The notes: generated from the sequence alone by a model not told the origin. A stretch of 64,000 bases of DNA from Chitinibacter fontanus (GCF_013423785.1 NZ_CP058952.1:1178001-1242000); one strand, 5' to 3'; counted from the stretch's first letter, positions 35,974-45,761 are shown. Made by a program: numbers and translations.

Positions 35974-37065
35974 GTGCCTGTCGATACGCCTATCCCGCTG
36001 CTAATTGAACAAGCGCTTGAGCATATGCGGCTTTGGCGCATTCCTGCCGCTCTACCACTGCTGCGACAAGCATCCGCAGAAGCCAAACTCGCTGATGATC
36101 TGTACCACCAACTACTGGTCGAATTTTATCTGGCACGCTGCGATTACGCCGAGCATCATTTTTCTGCCTGCATAAATCGCGCCAGTCGGGCGGCCCGTTT
36201 GCTCGACGAACCCAGTTTGGCGCCTAGCGCACGTAACGCGCTGAAAGTTCATCATCACCAGCTGCTCGCACTGGTGGCCCGCGAAAAAGGTAATTTTAGT
36301 TTGGCGCTCAGCCACTGGATGCAGGTACTCGATCTGGCAATGCAGCAGGCGATGAATCAACATCTGATCGATGCTTGTTTGGGCGTGGGAGAGATTTACC
36401 TGCTAGGACAGCAATACGAACAAGCTGGGCAAGTTTATCAGCTGGCGTTTAGCCGGGCGCTGATGATGGCCGATGCGCCACAAGTAGTCAAAGCAGGTTT
36501 GCATTGGTTGTCGCTCTTGATGAATTGCCAGCAATACGAGCAGGCGAAAAGTATTTGCCAGCAAGTGCACACGATGATGGACGAGCAGATTGATCCAGCG
36601 TGGCACATTGATCTGGCGATTAACGAAGCACGTTTGTTACTGCACGATGGACAACAGCTTGCGGCGATGCAAGCGCTGCAGCAATTAAGCGCACAATGTC
36701 ATGCAATTGGCTATTACTGGGGCGCAGCAGTGGTCGCCAAGCAGCTCAGTCGGCTGTGGGCGGACGCTGGTCAGCTCGAAGCAGCCTGCCAGTTGTTGCA
36801 GCAACTCACTGAGCTCACCGAACAACAAGGCTCTTACTGCCCGGCCGAGCTGTACCAGCTGTATGCCGAATTTGAACATCAGCGCCATCGCGACCAAGAG
36901 GCGCTGCGCCAGCTCGAACGATATCGCAGTAAGCGCAGTGAAGAACTGCTGCATTTACACCAGCGCACCGCGGTGATGACGCCCAGCCGCCAGCGCTTGC
37001 TCGATCTGACGCTGGAAAACCTGCTACTGCGGCAGCAACTCTCACAGGTGCAATATGCACAGTGA
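35974..37065 (+). CDS. TPR-repeat protein preceding a diguanylate cyclase
   Basis: A 363-residue, mostly alpha-helical protein with several degenerate tetratricopeptide repeats (e.g. GVGEIYLLGQQYEQAGQVYQ). No signal peptide, so probably cytoplasmic. The start is GTG 35974, with no clear ribosome-binding site; the frame is closed upstream at 35929. It overlaps the TPR-GGDEF gene by 11 bp, and both have similar Gln/Leu/Ala-rich helices, suggesting a protein pair. Function unknown. Confidence 0.75.
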   Translation: MPVDTPIPLLIEQALEHMRLWRIPAALPLLRQASAEAKLADDLYHQLLVEFYLARCDYAEHHFSACINRASRAARLLDEPSLAPSARNALKVHHHQLLALVAREKGNFSLALSHWMQVLDLAMQQAMNQHLIDACLGVGEIYLLGQQYEQAGQVYQLAFSRALMMADAPQVVKAGLHWLSLLMNCQQYEQAKSICQQVHTMMDEQIDPAWHIDLAINEARLLLHDGQQLAAMQALQQLSAQCHAIGYYWGAAVVAKQLSRLWADAGQLEAACQLLQQLTELTEQQGSYCPAELYQLYAEFEHQRHRDQEALRQLERYRSKRSEELLHLHQRTAVMTPSRQRLLDLTLENLLLRQQLSQVQYAQ

Positions 37066-38656
37066 ATTTCGCCAACGCATGAATGCCGAACCCGACGCGG
37101 CACTCGCTGAAGTGCTGCAGCAGTTGGCGCACGAGCGCGACCCGGCGCGCCGCAACGAGCTGCAATTATTGGAGCTCAAAATCCGCGATCGGCAAGGGCA
37201 ATATGCGCAAACCTTACCCCGCTACGCGGCCTTGCTGCAGCAAATCCAAAACCAGCCCGAGTTGGAAATGGCGACGCTGGAAGAATATGGCAATGTGGCA
37301 CTGGTGTTGGCGCCCCAACAAGAATTGCTGCAAATCTGGTCGCGGTTGTTTATTCGCGCCACTAGTTTGCAGCATTATGAATTTGCGATAAATGGTCTCA
37401 ATGGTATCGGCAAGGCGTTTTGGCGTACCGATGATTACGCGGGAGCAAAAAAATATCATCTGCAAGCACTTGAGCTAGCGCTATTGGTCAAAGAAGGACG
37501 TGGTAAGGCGCAAAGCTATTTGTGCCTGGCCAAAGATTGCATCGCATTGCAGCAATATGATGAAGCATTGGCGGTACTTGGCGCTGGGCAAAGAACTATT
37601 TTGCAGCATGGTGATCCACAGTGGCATGCCGAGGCCCTGCTTTATCGCGGCATGTGCTTGCTCAAAATCCAGGCACCGAGTGAAGCGTTACATGAGTTAC
37701 TCGATGCCGAACGCCTAGCCGAGCAGATCCATTTTCACTGGGCGCTCGCTCAAACGCAGCATGCGATTGCCGATGCACACGATCAAATGAACAACAGTGC
37801 AGCCTTTACGCAGGCAGTGAACAAAGCCCTCGAAACGAGCTGCATTGTGCATGATCTGGGGCTATGCGAGCAGATTCACTTGCTAGCCTATCGCTTTCAC
37901 TTGCGCCAACTGGACTATACGGCAGCGTATCTGCACTTACAGGCCGCAAATGAATTCACCGAACAAATCCTGACTGACCAGCATATTCTCAAGCTCGATG
38001 CCCCTAAACGCTTATTGCGACGGATTAATGAAAAAATGGGGCTCGCTTGGCTCAATGCCATGAATCTGGCACTGGCCAACACCATTGATGAACAAGGTGA
38101 AGAAATGCGCCGCTTAAGCGGCATTGCGTATCAAGACCCCCTCAGCGGCATGCAAAACCGCCGTGCGCTAGATCTGAAGCTGGCCGAGCTAGCGCCCGGC
38201 AAAGCGGTGGCCTTATTTATGGTCGATATTGACCATTTCAAATCGATCAATGACAACTATGGCCACCCCAGCGGCGATGCTGTGATTGCCACGCTGGGCA
38301 AGATCCTATCTGCCTGTTGTCGTAAAGCCGATGAATTCATTGCCCGCTATGGCGGTGAAGAATTTGTCGGCATTATCGCCGCGGTCGATTTGTGCACTGC
38401 TCAGCGAATCGTTAAACGTATTCATGCTGCGATTGAACACTATACCTGGCACGAAATACTGCCCAATCGAGCGGTTACTGCCAGCATCGGTCTGGCCTAC
38501 TCGGCAGAACATACTGGCCAGCAATTACTCGAGCTGGCCGATGCGGCGCTGTATCAGGCTAAAACTAATGGCCGCAATTGCATTTGGCTTAACTGCAGAC
38601 CAGATTGGCAGCCCGGTGTGCTTATGGATGCGGATCACAGTGGCTCAATGCCTTAG
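37055..38656 (+). CDS. Diguanylate cyclase with N-terminal TPR repeats
   Basis: A 533-residue protein: TPR-like helices (about 1-345), then a GGDEF domain (about 360-515). The active site is RYGGEEF, and the substrate region has FMVDIDHFKSINDNYGH, so synthesis of c-di-GMP from GTP is expected. The usual inhibitory I-site RxxD, five residues before GGEEF, reads KxxE here, so product inhibition may be absent. The TPR part probably binds a partner, possibly the upstream TPR protein, with which it is translationally coupled. Confidence 0.9.
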   Translation: MHSEFRQRMNAEPDAALAEVLQQLAHERDPARRNELQLLELKIRDRQGQYAQTLPRYAALLQQIQNQPELEMATLEEYGNVALVLAPQQELLQIWSRLFIRATSLQHYEFAINGLNGIGKAFWRTDDYAGAKKYHLQALELALLVKEGRGKAQSYLCLAKDCIALQQYDEALAVLGAGQRTILQHGDPQWHAEALLYRGMCLLKIQAPSEALHELLDAERLAEQIHFHWALAQTQHAIADAHDQMNNSAAFTQAVNKALETSCIVHDLGLCEQIHLLAYRFHLRQLDYTAAYLHLQAANEFTEQILTDQHILKLDAPKRLLRRINEKMGLAWLNAMNLALANTIDEQGEEMRRLSGIAYQDPLSGMQNRRALDLKLAELAPGKAVALFMVDIDHFKSINDNYGHPSGDAVIATLGKILSACCRKADEFIARYGGEEFVGIIAAVDLCTAQRIVKRIHAAIEHYTWHEILPNRAVTASIGLAYSAEHTGQQLLELADAALYQAKTNGRNCIWLNCRPDWQPGVLMDADHSGSMP

Positions 38657-38796
38657 CAAAATACCTGCCCATTGACTCTGGCAACCGAGTCTATGATTGC
38701 TATTTGACATGAAAAACTACCACTTATTTTCCTGAACCCTTGCCACGATTTGGAGTCTATTGGTTTTTGGCGCCAAACCTGGGTAAAGGAAATCAA

Positions 38797-39246
38797 TTGC
38801 CACAGCCCCCAAATCCCGACACCAACAAAACATGCACTCATGATTGGTGCCTCATTTTTATCGCTTGGCTTATTGCAGCCTGTGGCACCTTGGGGGCACT
38901 GTTCTTTGGTGAAGTCATGGGGATTGCTCCGTGTACCTTGTGCTGGTATCAGCGCATTTTTATGTTTCCGCTCGCCATCTTCTTGCCGCTGGCGCTATTC
39001 CCACTCGACACCAAAGTGATTCGCTATGCACTGCCGCTGGCCATGTTGGGGCTGGGCTTTGCAATTTACCACTGGTTACTACAACTCGGCATCATCCCTG
39101 CCACAACCAGCCCATGCAGCCAGGGATCATCGTGCTCGGAAGTGAGTGCCCAATGGTTTGGCTTTTTGACTATTCCTTTGATGTCGGTGTTTGCCTTTGC
39201 ACTGATTAATATCGCGCTGCTCGCAACTTTGATTCGAGAAAAATAA
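38797..39246 (+). CDS. DsbB/BdbC-family disulfide oxidoreductase
   Basis: A four-helix membrane protein of about 149 residues that reoxidises a periplasmic thiol oxidase using quinone. The conserved cysteine pairs are CTLC (in APCTLCWYQR) and Cys-5-residues-Cys (CSQGSSC). The start is probably TTG 38797 with AAAGGA 6 nt upstream; the frame extends to TTG 38740, which lacks a binding site. Its stop overlaps the next gene's ATG (TAATG). Confidence 0.87.
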   Translation: MPQPPNPDTNKTCTHDWCLIFIAWLIAACGTLGALFFGEVMGIAPCTLCWYQRIFMFPLAIFLPLALFPLDTKVIRYALPLAMLGLGFAIYHWLLQLGIIPATTSPCSQGSSCSEVSAQWFGFLTIPLMSVFAFALINIALLATLIREK

Positions 39247-39911
39247 TGAAACAGAAAACCCTTTTTATTGCGGCGGCTATCGCCCTACTCGGCTTGTTTA
39301 TTGGCGGCACGCTGATGTTCAAACAACAACAGCAAAGCGAGGTTGCCCAGCAGGTACAGGTCAACCAACAGGCGCTAATGCGCATGCATTCACCACTGAT
39401 CGGCGCACCTCATGCCAAGGTGACCATCGTCGAGTTTCTTGACCCTGCGTGCGAAGCATGCGCAGCGTTTTATCCGTTTGTAAAAGACATCATGGCCAAA
39501 AACCCCGAGCAAATCCGTCTTGTCGTGCGCTATGCGCCGCTGCACCAAGGTGCAGATCAGGTAGTGGCCGCGCTAGAAGCCGCACGTAAACAGGGCAAAT
39601 ACTGGCAAGCCTTGGAAACACTGCTGTCCACTCAACAACAATGGGCAATTAACCATCGTGCCGATGTGAATCTGGCCTTACCCATTTTGTCGGGCTTAGG
39701 TCTTGATATGGCTCAGCTACAAACCGACATGCAATCGAGCTCGGTGCAGGCCATTATTGAGCAAGATATTAGCGATGCGCAGGCTTTGGGCGTGAACAAA
39801 ACCCCAAGCTATTTTGTGAATGGCCAGCCCTTGCAAAGCTTTGGCTATCAGCAACTGGCTGAGCTGATCAATAGCGCGCTGGCGACTCCTGAACAAGCGA
39901 TGACAAAGTAA
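39246..39911 (+). CDS. DsbA-family thiol:disulfide interchange protein
   Basis: A 221-residue periplasmic thioredoxin-fold protein, anchored or exported by an N-terminal hydrophobic segment (about 6-24). The redox motif is CEAC (FLDPACEAC) and the cis-Pro loop is NKTPSYFVNG. It is translationally coupled to the DsbB-like gene, so the two form an oxidising pair (BdbC/BdbD arrangement). It converges on the receiver-TPR gene with only 1 bp between the stops. Confidence 0.9.
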   Translation: MKQKTLFIAAAIALLGLFIGGTLMFKQQQQSEVAQQVQVNQQALMRMHSPLIGAPHAKVTIVEFLDPACEACAAFYPFVKDIMAKNPEQIRLVVRYAPLHQGADQVVAALEAARKQGKYWQALETLLSTQQQWAINHRADVNLALPILSGLGLDMAQLQTDMQSSSVQAIIEQDISDAQALGVNKTPSYFVNGQPLQSFGYQQLAELINSALATPEQAMTK

Positions 39912-39912
39912 C

Positions 39913-41604
39913 TTAGGCTTTCACCCCAAAGCGGCGCTGAGTTTTACGATAAATTTCAGCCATCTGCAGCGCTTTACCATTGGTGGGATCAATCACGGTC
40001 GCCCGCGTGAGTAACTCTTGGGCACGCTGCATATAGCTGGCGTGCCAACCATTTTGGTTCACGTACGCCAGCAAGGCATTAATAGTGTTGAGTAAAACTT
40101 GCAGATTGGACGGCATGTCTTTAACCGCTTTGAGGAAACGCTCAGCGGCCGCCTGCAAATCGCCGCTTTTGGCTAATCGAACCGCCTCATTATTGATTTC
40201 AACAATATCGGCAGCCGTGGCTTCGATCAGCTTTAAGGCTTCTTCTTCCCGCCCCTGCTCTTTGTAGATCCGGGTGACCCGCGCGGCCAATTGCGGATCA
40301 TCATGCCGATTTTTCAGTACTTGCCGCGTTAATTGCTGCGCTTCTTCATGCCGGTTTTGTGCCAGACAATTCTTCGCCAACGCTAAACTAATTGCCGGGC
40401 CTGGTGGCTCGATAAAGCCTTGTACGGCACTCAGGGTACTATCCAGTTGTTGTCTAGCCTTGGCCTTGTCACCGAGCTTGAAGGTAATTTCAATATCGAG
40501 CACATCCGCCATGATTTTGTCATTGCTGGCGCGAAAATCCTTGCGCAAATAGGCGGCAGTTTTGCGCGCAGCACCAACGTCCCCACGAGCTAATTGCACC
40601 TCTGAAAGCTGGCTGTAGTCACTGACCTGTGGCCAGAAGGAGAAGCGAGCCAATCGCACGGTTTCTGTTAGCGATTGCTCGGCCAATGCCAGATCTCCAG
40701 CCACCAAAGCCACTTCACCCAGCTCGCGCATTCGATTGACCACAAAAGGCGATTTTTCCACTGCACGACTCAGGGTTTTTTTGGCGGCCTCAATCTGATG
40801 CTGGGCCTGCTGGGTCCGGGCTAGCCAGTCATAGGCCTCTAGCACCAACTCATGCTCGGCCATTACTTGTTGAAAAATCAGCTGGGCTTCATCGTATTCA
40901 CGCAGATTAAACTGTGCCTTACCGAGCGCCATCTTGGCCCAAGCCAGATCAGCTTTCACCAACAAGCCGCGACACACATCCCGTGTTCCGGCCCAATCGG
41001 CAATTTTGAGCATCAGGTGGACTTTCATGCGCATAAAATCGAGCGCATCCTCTCCACCCTGCTCCACCTCAAAATTGCATAACGAGATCGCCCGCAAAAA
41101 ATCATGCGCCAGAATGGCATCATCAATCGGTTTAAAGCGCTGTTTTTTGCGCAGCGCACGCACGATGCGATCGTAGAGCACATCACCCTTAAAGGGTTTC
41201 AGAATAATCGCATCCGGCGCCAATTCGGCCGCACCGATCACCTTGCTCGATTGGCGCTCGCCAGTCAGCATGATGAATACGCAACTGGCTTTGAGCAGTC
41301 CGTGGCGGCGCACTTCTTCGAATAAGTACAAGCCATCAAAGCCAGTGCCTAGGTCATAAGCACACAGCACAATATCGTAAGCCGTACGGCGTAACATACC
41401 AATCGCTTCGGCGCTACGATTGGCATACTCGACCGATTGCGCACCAAACTGATTGAGCGTCATTCCCATCGTTGCGCGCATCTCGGCGACGTGATCGATC
41501 ACCAAGATTTTGAACTGGGATAAATCGTTCACGTTGATCGTCGGCTCGGACAAATCAACCGGGGCACGATCAACAAAGGAATAAGCTCTGACCTTGGATG
41601 CCAT
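39913..41604 (-). CDS. Receiver-domain protein with TPR repeats, phospho-acceptor missing
   Basis: A 563-residue protein: receiver-like domain (about 31-155), then TPR repeats (about 165-555). The fold markers Thr114 (IMLTGE) and Lys136 (ILKPF) are present. However, the acceptor Asp position is Ala82 (VLCAYDL) and the acidic pair reads IDH at 36-38. It is thus probably a pseudo-receiver or uses Asp84. GGAG lies before the ATG. Such proteins usually act as scaffolds; the partner is unknown. Confidence 0.82.
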   Translation of the reverse strand: MASKVRAYSFVDRAPVDLSEPTINVNDLSQFKILVIDHVAEMRATMGMTLNQFGAQSVEYANRSAEAIGMLRRTAYDIVLCAYDLGTGFDGLYLFEEVRRHGLLKASCVFIMLTGERQSSKVIGAAELAPDAIILKPFKGDVLYDRIVRALRKKQRFKPIDDAILAHDFLRAISLCNFEVEQGGEDALDFMRMKVHLMLKIADWAGTRDVCRGLLVKADLAWAKMALGKAQFNLREYDEAQLIFQQVMAEHELVLEAYDWLARTQQAQHQIEAAKKTLSRAVEKSPFVVNRMRELGEVALVAGDLALAEQSLTETVRLARFSFWPQVSDYSQLSEVQLARGDVGAARKTAAYLRKDFRASNDKIMADVLDIEITFKLGDKAKARQQLDSTLSAVQGFIEPPGPAISLALAKNCLAQNRHEEAQQLTRQVLKNRHDDPQLAARVTRIYKEQGREEEALKLIEATAADIVEINNEAVRLAKSGDLQAAAERFLKAVKDMPSNLQVLLNTINALLAYVNQNGWHASYMQRAQELLTRATVIDPTNGKALQMAEIYRKTQRRFGVKA

Positions 41605-41667
41605 TTAATACTCCACCAGTGTAAAACTTGCTAAATCAATATCCATACGACCTAGCAAGCAATACCC

Positions 41668-43806
41668 CTACAAAACTGTGAGTTTGGCGTAGGCCACCGC
41701 CAACCATTTGCTACCATGCTGTTCAAAATTGACCTGTACATTGCCCGTAGCCCCACCTTCATGATCGGTGACAATGCCACGGCCAAACTTATGATGCTCG
41801 ACCTTGGTGCCAATGCCCAAACCATGCTCGGGGGTTGATTTATTCAACTTAGGCGCTGGCGCTGCGTTGTAAGCCGTACCTGCACTATAGCTGCTCGGTG
41901 CGTAGCCGCGATTTAGAAATTTGAGCAAGGATTGCGGAATTTCATCCATAAAGCGGCTGGCCACACCATAACGTGTCTGGCCGTGCAACATGCGGCTTTG
42001 TGCCAAGGTCAGATACAAGCGCTCGCGTGCGCGCGTGATCGCCACATACATCAGGCGGCGCTCTTCCTCGATGCCTTGCGGATCGTTTGCGCTATTGTCA
42101 TGCGGGAACAGCCCCTCTTCCAGCCCTGACAAAAACACCGCTTTAAATTCCAGACCTTTGGCCGCGTGCACCGTCATTAATTGCAGCGCCTCTTCGTGTG
42201 CACCCGCTTGATGGTCACCAGCTTCAAGGCTAGCGTGCGACAAGAAAGCAATCAGCGGATTTTGGTCTTCTTCTACACTGAAAGTGGCGGCGGCATTAAT
42301 CAACTCTTCCAAGTTGGCGACGCGCTCTTCGCCGTCTTTTTCATTTTTATAATGTTCTAGCAAGCCGGACAGATCGAGCATCATATCGACGATTTCCGTC
42401 ATCGGCAGACCATCGGCTTGATTGCGCATCGCTTCAATCATATGCACAAATTTGCCAATCGACGCGGCGCTACGCCCGCCCACACCGCACGCCGCCTGCC
42501 ACAGCGTCGAACCTTCCAGTCGCGCTTTTTCCTGCACGCCTTCGACCGAACGCGCGCCAATGCCACGCGTTGGGAAATTAATCACCCGCAGCAAGGCGTT
42601 ATCGTCCGACGGGTTGGCAATTAAGCGCAAATACGCCAGCGCGTGCTTAATTTCTTGGCGCTCGAAAAAGCGTAAACCACCGTACACGCGATACGGCACG
42701 CCGGCGCTAAACAAGGCATGCTCGATGATCCGCGATTGCGCATTGCTGCGATACAAAATCGCCACATCGGAAGGTGGCATACCTTCGCGAATCAGCGTCT
42801 GGGCTTCTTCAACAATAAATTGCGACTCTTCAAAATCCGATGCGCCTTCAAATACGCGGATTGGCTCGCCAGTGCTGGCGTCAGTCCAAAGTTGTTTGCC
42901 CAAGCGCTGCTTGTTATTGGCAATCACTGCATTGGCGGCATCGAGAATATTGCCGTGGCTGCGGTAATTTTGCTCCAAGCGAATCACGTGTTTGACGGCA
43001 TAGTCGCGCTGGAAATCCTGCATATTGCCCACATTGGCACCGCGGAAGGCGTAGATCGACTGATCGTCGTCCCCCACCGCAAAGATCGCGCCCTGCTCGC
43101 CCGCCAGCAGACGTAACCACGCATATTGCAAGCGATTGGTGTCTTGAAACTCATCAACCAAGATATGCGCAAAGCGCTGCTGATAATGCGCGCGAATCGC
43201 GGCGTTATGGCTCAGTAATTCATAGCAGCGCAGTAGTAATTCGGAAAAATCGGCCACGCCTTCGCGATTACATTGTTTTTCGTATTCTTGGTAGGCAATA
43301 CGCAAATGGCGCGAATAATCATCCCATGCATCCACATCCCCCGCGCGACGGCCATTTTCTTTATGGCCATTGATATATTGCTGCACGGTGCGGGGCGGAT
43401 ATTTGTCGTCATCCAAACTCAATAGTTTTAATACCCGTTTAATTGCCGCCAATTGCTCTTGGGTATCTAAAATTGCAAATGCCTCGGGTAATCCGGCATC
43501 ACGATGATGTAACCGCAACATACGATTACATAAGCCATGGAATGTACCCACCCATAATCCACGCGGATTTAATGGCAACATACTAGTAATACGGGATAGC
43601 ATTTCTTTGGCAGATTTGTTAGTGAATGTCACCGCCATTAAACCCGAGGGGGTAATTTGCCCGGTCGATAATAGCCAAGCAATACGCGTGGTTAATACCC
43701 GAGTCTTTCCACTGCCCGCGCCCGCTAAAATCAGCGCATGCTCGGCCGGTAATTCAACTGCTGCAGCTTGTTCGGGATTGAGTTTTTCGGTTAATGGATG
43801 TGACAT
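41668..43806 (-). CDS. uvrD: ATP-dependent DNA helicase UvrD/Rep family
   Basis: A superfamily-1 3'-5' helicase of about 712 residues acting in nucleotide-excision and mismatch repair. Motif I is AGAGSGKT, motif II is LVDEFQDT, motif III is GDDDQSIYAFRGA, motif V is TVHAAKGLEF and motif VI is YVAITRA. The C-terminal extension ending HKFGRGIV...LAVAYAKL is the UvrD/PcrA Tudor-like tail. ATG 43806 (MSHPLTEKLNPEQ) fits the family start better than the ATG at 43890. Confidence 0.95.
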   Translation of the reverse strand: MSHPLTEKLNPEQAAAVELPAEHALILAGAGSGKTRVLTTRIAWLLSTGQITPSGLMAVTFTNKSAKEMLSRITSMLPLNPRGLWVGTFHGLCNRMLRLHHRDAGLPEAFAILDTQEQLAAIKRVLKLLSLDDDKYPPRTVQQYINGHKENGRRAGDVDAWDDYSRHLRIAYQEYEKQCNREGVADFSELLLRCYELLSHNAAIRAHYQQRFAHILVDEFQDTNRLQYAWLRLLAGEQGAIFAVGDDDQSIYAFRGANVGNMQDFQRDYAVKHVIRLEQNYRSHGNILDAANAVIANNKQRLGKQLWTDASTGEPIRVFEGASDFEESQFIVEEAQTLIREGMPPSDVAILYRSNAQSRIIEHALFSAGVPYRVYGGLRFFERQEIKHALAYLRLIANPSDDNALLRVINFPTRGIGARSVEGVQEKARLEGSTLWQAACGVGGRSAASIGKFVHMIEAMRNQADGLPMTEIVDMMLDLSGLLEHYKNEKDGEERVANLEELINAAATFSVEEDQNPLIAFLSHASLEAGDHQAGAHEEALQLMTVHAAKGLEFKAVFLSGLEEGLFPHDNSANDPQGIEEERRLMYVAITRARERLYLTLAQSRMLHGQTRYGVASRFMDEIPQSLLKFLNRGYAPSSYSAGTAYNAAPAPKLNKSTPEHGLGIGTKVEHHKFGRGIVTDHEGGATGNVQVNFEQHGSKWLAVAYAKLTVL

Positions 43807-43845
43807 GGGATATCTACGTTTAAGGCTTAAGTTGCTTATATTAAC

Positions 43846-43885
43846 GCTTAAAACAAAACAGGGCAGCCTAAGCTGCCCTGTTTTG
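43846..43885 (-). terminator. Rho-independent terminator of the H-NS family gene
   Basis: A 14-bp perfect stem CAAAACAGGGCAGC / GCTGCCCTGTTTTG (43854-43867, 43872-43885) with a CTAA loop. On the minus strand it runs into TTTTG-TTTTAA. It lies 130 bp after the H-NS gene, beyond the palindrome, and upstream of uvrD. Confidence 0.85.
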
Positions 43886-43898
43886 ATCACAATCTGTG

Positions 43899-44018
43899 AA
43901 AAGCGTGCGAGAAGTTCGAGGACAAGGCAAGAATTACTGAAAAACCGGAATGTACATAAAGTACATGAGGATTTTGAAGTAATTCTTAACGCTGTAATCG
44001 AGGTTCGCAGCCGCTTTT
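43899..44018. repeat. 120-bp imperfect palindrome (MITE-like) after the H-NS gene
   Basis: The element is symmetric about position 43958. Matching arm pairs from outside in are AAAAGCG (43899) / CGCTTTT (44012), TGCGA (43906) / TCGCA (44005), TCGA (43916) / TCGA (43998), AAGAATTACT (43929) / AGTAATTCTT (43978) and ATGTAC / GTACAT around the ATAAA centre. It ends exactly at the stop codon of the H-NS family gene. It encodes nothing. Size and structure suit a miniature mobile element or a processed repeat, but I saw no second copy in this window. Confidence 0.7.
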
Positions 44019-44334
44019 AGATACGGATGCTGTCCAGTGTTGCGCCATTGGCCAATACATCATGAACCCACTGTGGTTTACGGCCACGGCCAGTCCAGGT
44101 TTGGCTTGGATCTGCTGGATTTGCATATTGTGCTTTAACAGGTTTTTTCGCGCCTTTTTTGCCACCAGATACTTCACCGAGCAATTCAGCTACAGTGAAA
44201 CCGCTTGCTGCAGCTGCGCTTTGCAATTGGCTCAAAATGCGGGCTTTCTCTTGTTCTTTACGGCGCACCAACTCAACATCTACTTGGGCACGCAGTTCAA
44301 CCAATTGCTGGTAATCGAGGTTAGATAAATCCAT
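44017..44334 (-). CDS. H-NS family nucleoid-associated protein
   Basis: A 105-residue histone-like protein. It has an N-terminal coiled coil (about 5-45, with ELRAQVDVELVRRKEQ) for oligomerisation and a C-terminal DNA-binding domain with YANPADPSQTWTGRGRKPQW at about 69-88. The family compacts AT-rich DNA and silences horizontally acquired genes. It has GGAG upstream. Its last codons form the edge of the palindrome at 43899-44018. The AT-rich chitinase leaders are plausible targets, by inference only. Confidence 0.94.
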   Translation of the reverse strand: MDLSNLDYQQLVELRAQVDVELVRRKEQEKARILSQLQSAAAASGFTVAELLGEVSGGKKGAKKPVKAQYANPADPSQTWTGRGRKPQWVHDVLANGATLDSIRI

Positions 44335-44423
44335 TACATAACTCCTAGAAGGCTGATTTTTACTTTTACCCAGTGATTATGGGGTGCTGTTTTAAATAAT
44401 TCAAGGATAAATATTTAATTCGT

Positions 44424-45761
44424 TTATTTAACCAACCATTCATTCACAGCAATTAAGTCTTTTTCAGCTAATTCGCCAGCAGATGCTGCCAATAGTAATC
44501 GGGCATAAAGATAGGTGTAACGTGCCACAATCAGATCGTAGCGTGTCGCATAATACTTTTGCTCCGCATTCAATACATCAATAGTGGTACGTACCCCCAC
44601 TTCACGGCCAAGTTTACTGGACGCCAATAAGCTTTCACTGGATTTGAGCACCTGTTGCAATGCTCTAATTTGCGCAGCTCCCGCATTTACCCCTAAAAAG
44701 GCTTGTTTAGTGGCTTGCTCTACATCGCGCCGCGTGGCTTCTACGGTATCGCGTTGCTGATCTTTTTTAGCTGCAGCTTCACGCAATCGAGAAGAACGAT
44801 CTCCGCCAGTATAAATAGGGATCGATAATTGCAATTTAATTGCACCAGTCGCATTTTGATCGGTAGCACCGGAACGCGATAAACCACTACCGGTCCAATC
44901 ATTGCCATAGCTAGCCACCAAATCCAAAGTCGGCGCGCTAAGTGCTTTATATTTATCGATTTCACGGGTGGCAATATCCAGCGCCAATTGCTGCCCGCTA
45001 TTGCTTAAGCTGCTCGATTGCGCTTTTTGCAGCCAGGTTGCCAAATCATTGGGGATAGGGCCTTGCGGCTGCAAACGATCGCCAATGGTGGCCAATTGGC
45101 TGTCATTTAAGCCAGTTAATAATGCAAAAGCACTGGTTTTTACTTCCAGATCATTCTTGGCCAAAATTTCGGCAGCCAGAATACTGTCATAACTGGCTTG
45201 CGCCTCATCCGTATCGGTAATGGTGGCCACGCCAACATCGAATGACTTTTTCGCAAAGGCCAATTGCTCGGCAACCGCTTGTTTTTGCGCCTGAACTAAC
45301 TGCACTTTTTCTTGTGCCGCCAGTAATTCGAAATACGTTTTAGAGACACGAAGAATTAGATCTTGCTCAGCTTGCCGATACTGCACATTGGCCAATTCAG
45401 TTTGCTTTTTAAGCTGATCTGCGGCGGCAAATGCTTCAGCCCGATAAATTGGTTGAGCTGCAGCAATAGAATACCCATAGGTATTACCATCAACCGAAGT
45501 ATCTTTAATGGTTGCAGAGCTATGCCCCGGGGTGTAATCAGTTTGTGAATACGCCGCATTGCCATTTAATGTCACTTTAGGCAATAACAATGCCTGCCCT
45601 TGCTCGGCTTTTTCCTGCCCCGCAATGCGGGCATTTCGAGCCGCCGAAATTTGCGCATCAAATTTGGCTGCGGATTGCCAAGCTTGCAATAAATCAGTGG
45701 CCCAGACGCCACTACTCAGGCTCAGTAAGCTCAAGCCAATTAAACTCGATTTCAATTTCAT
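44424..45761 (-). CDS. tolC: TolC-family outer-membrane efflux protein
   Basis: A 445-residue outer-membrane channel with signal peptide (1-21, ending GVWA) and two repeats of the long alpha-helical TolC barrel. Typical features are LPKVTLNGNAAYS near the N-terminus and the second-repeat block GREVGVRTTIDVLNAEQ. It is the last gene of tetR / MFP / RND / tolC, with a 78-bp gap after the RND gene. It supplies the exit duct of the tripartite pump. Confidence 0.94.
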   Translation of the reverse strand: MKLKSSLIGLSLLSLSSGVWATDLLQAWQSAAKFDAQISAARNARIAGQEKAEQGQALLLPKVTLNGNAAYSQTDYTPGHSSATIKDTSVDGNTYGYSIAAAQPIYRAEAFAAADQLKKQTELANVQYRQAEQDLILRVSKTYFELLAAQEKVQLVQAQKQAVAEQLAFAKKSFDVGVATITDTDEAQASYDSILAAEILAKNDLEVKTSAFALLTGLNDSQLATIGDRLQPQGPIPNDLATWLQKAQSSSLSNSGQQLALDIATREIDKYKALSAPTLDLVASYGNDWTGSGLSRSGATDQNATGAIKLQLSIPIYTGGDRSSRLREAAAKKDQQRDTVEATRRDVEQATKQAFLGVNAGAAQIRALQQVLKSSESLLASSKLGREVGVRTTIDVLNAEQKYYATRYDLIVARYTYLYARLLLAASAGELAEKDLIAVNEWLVK

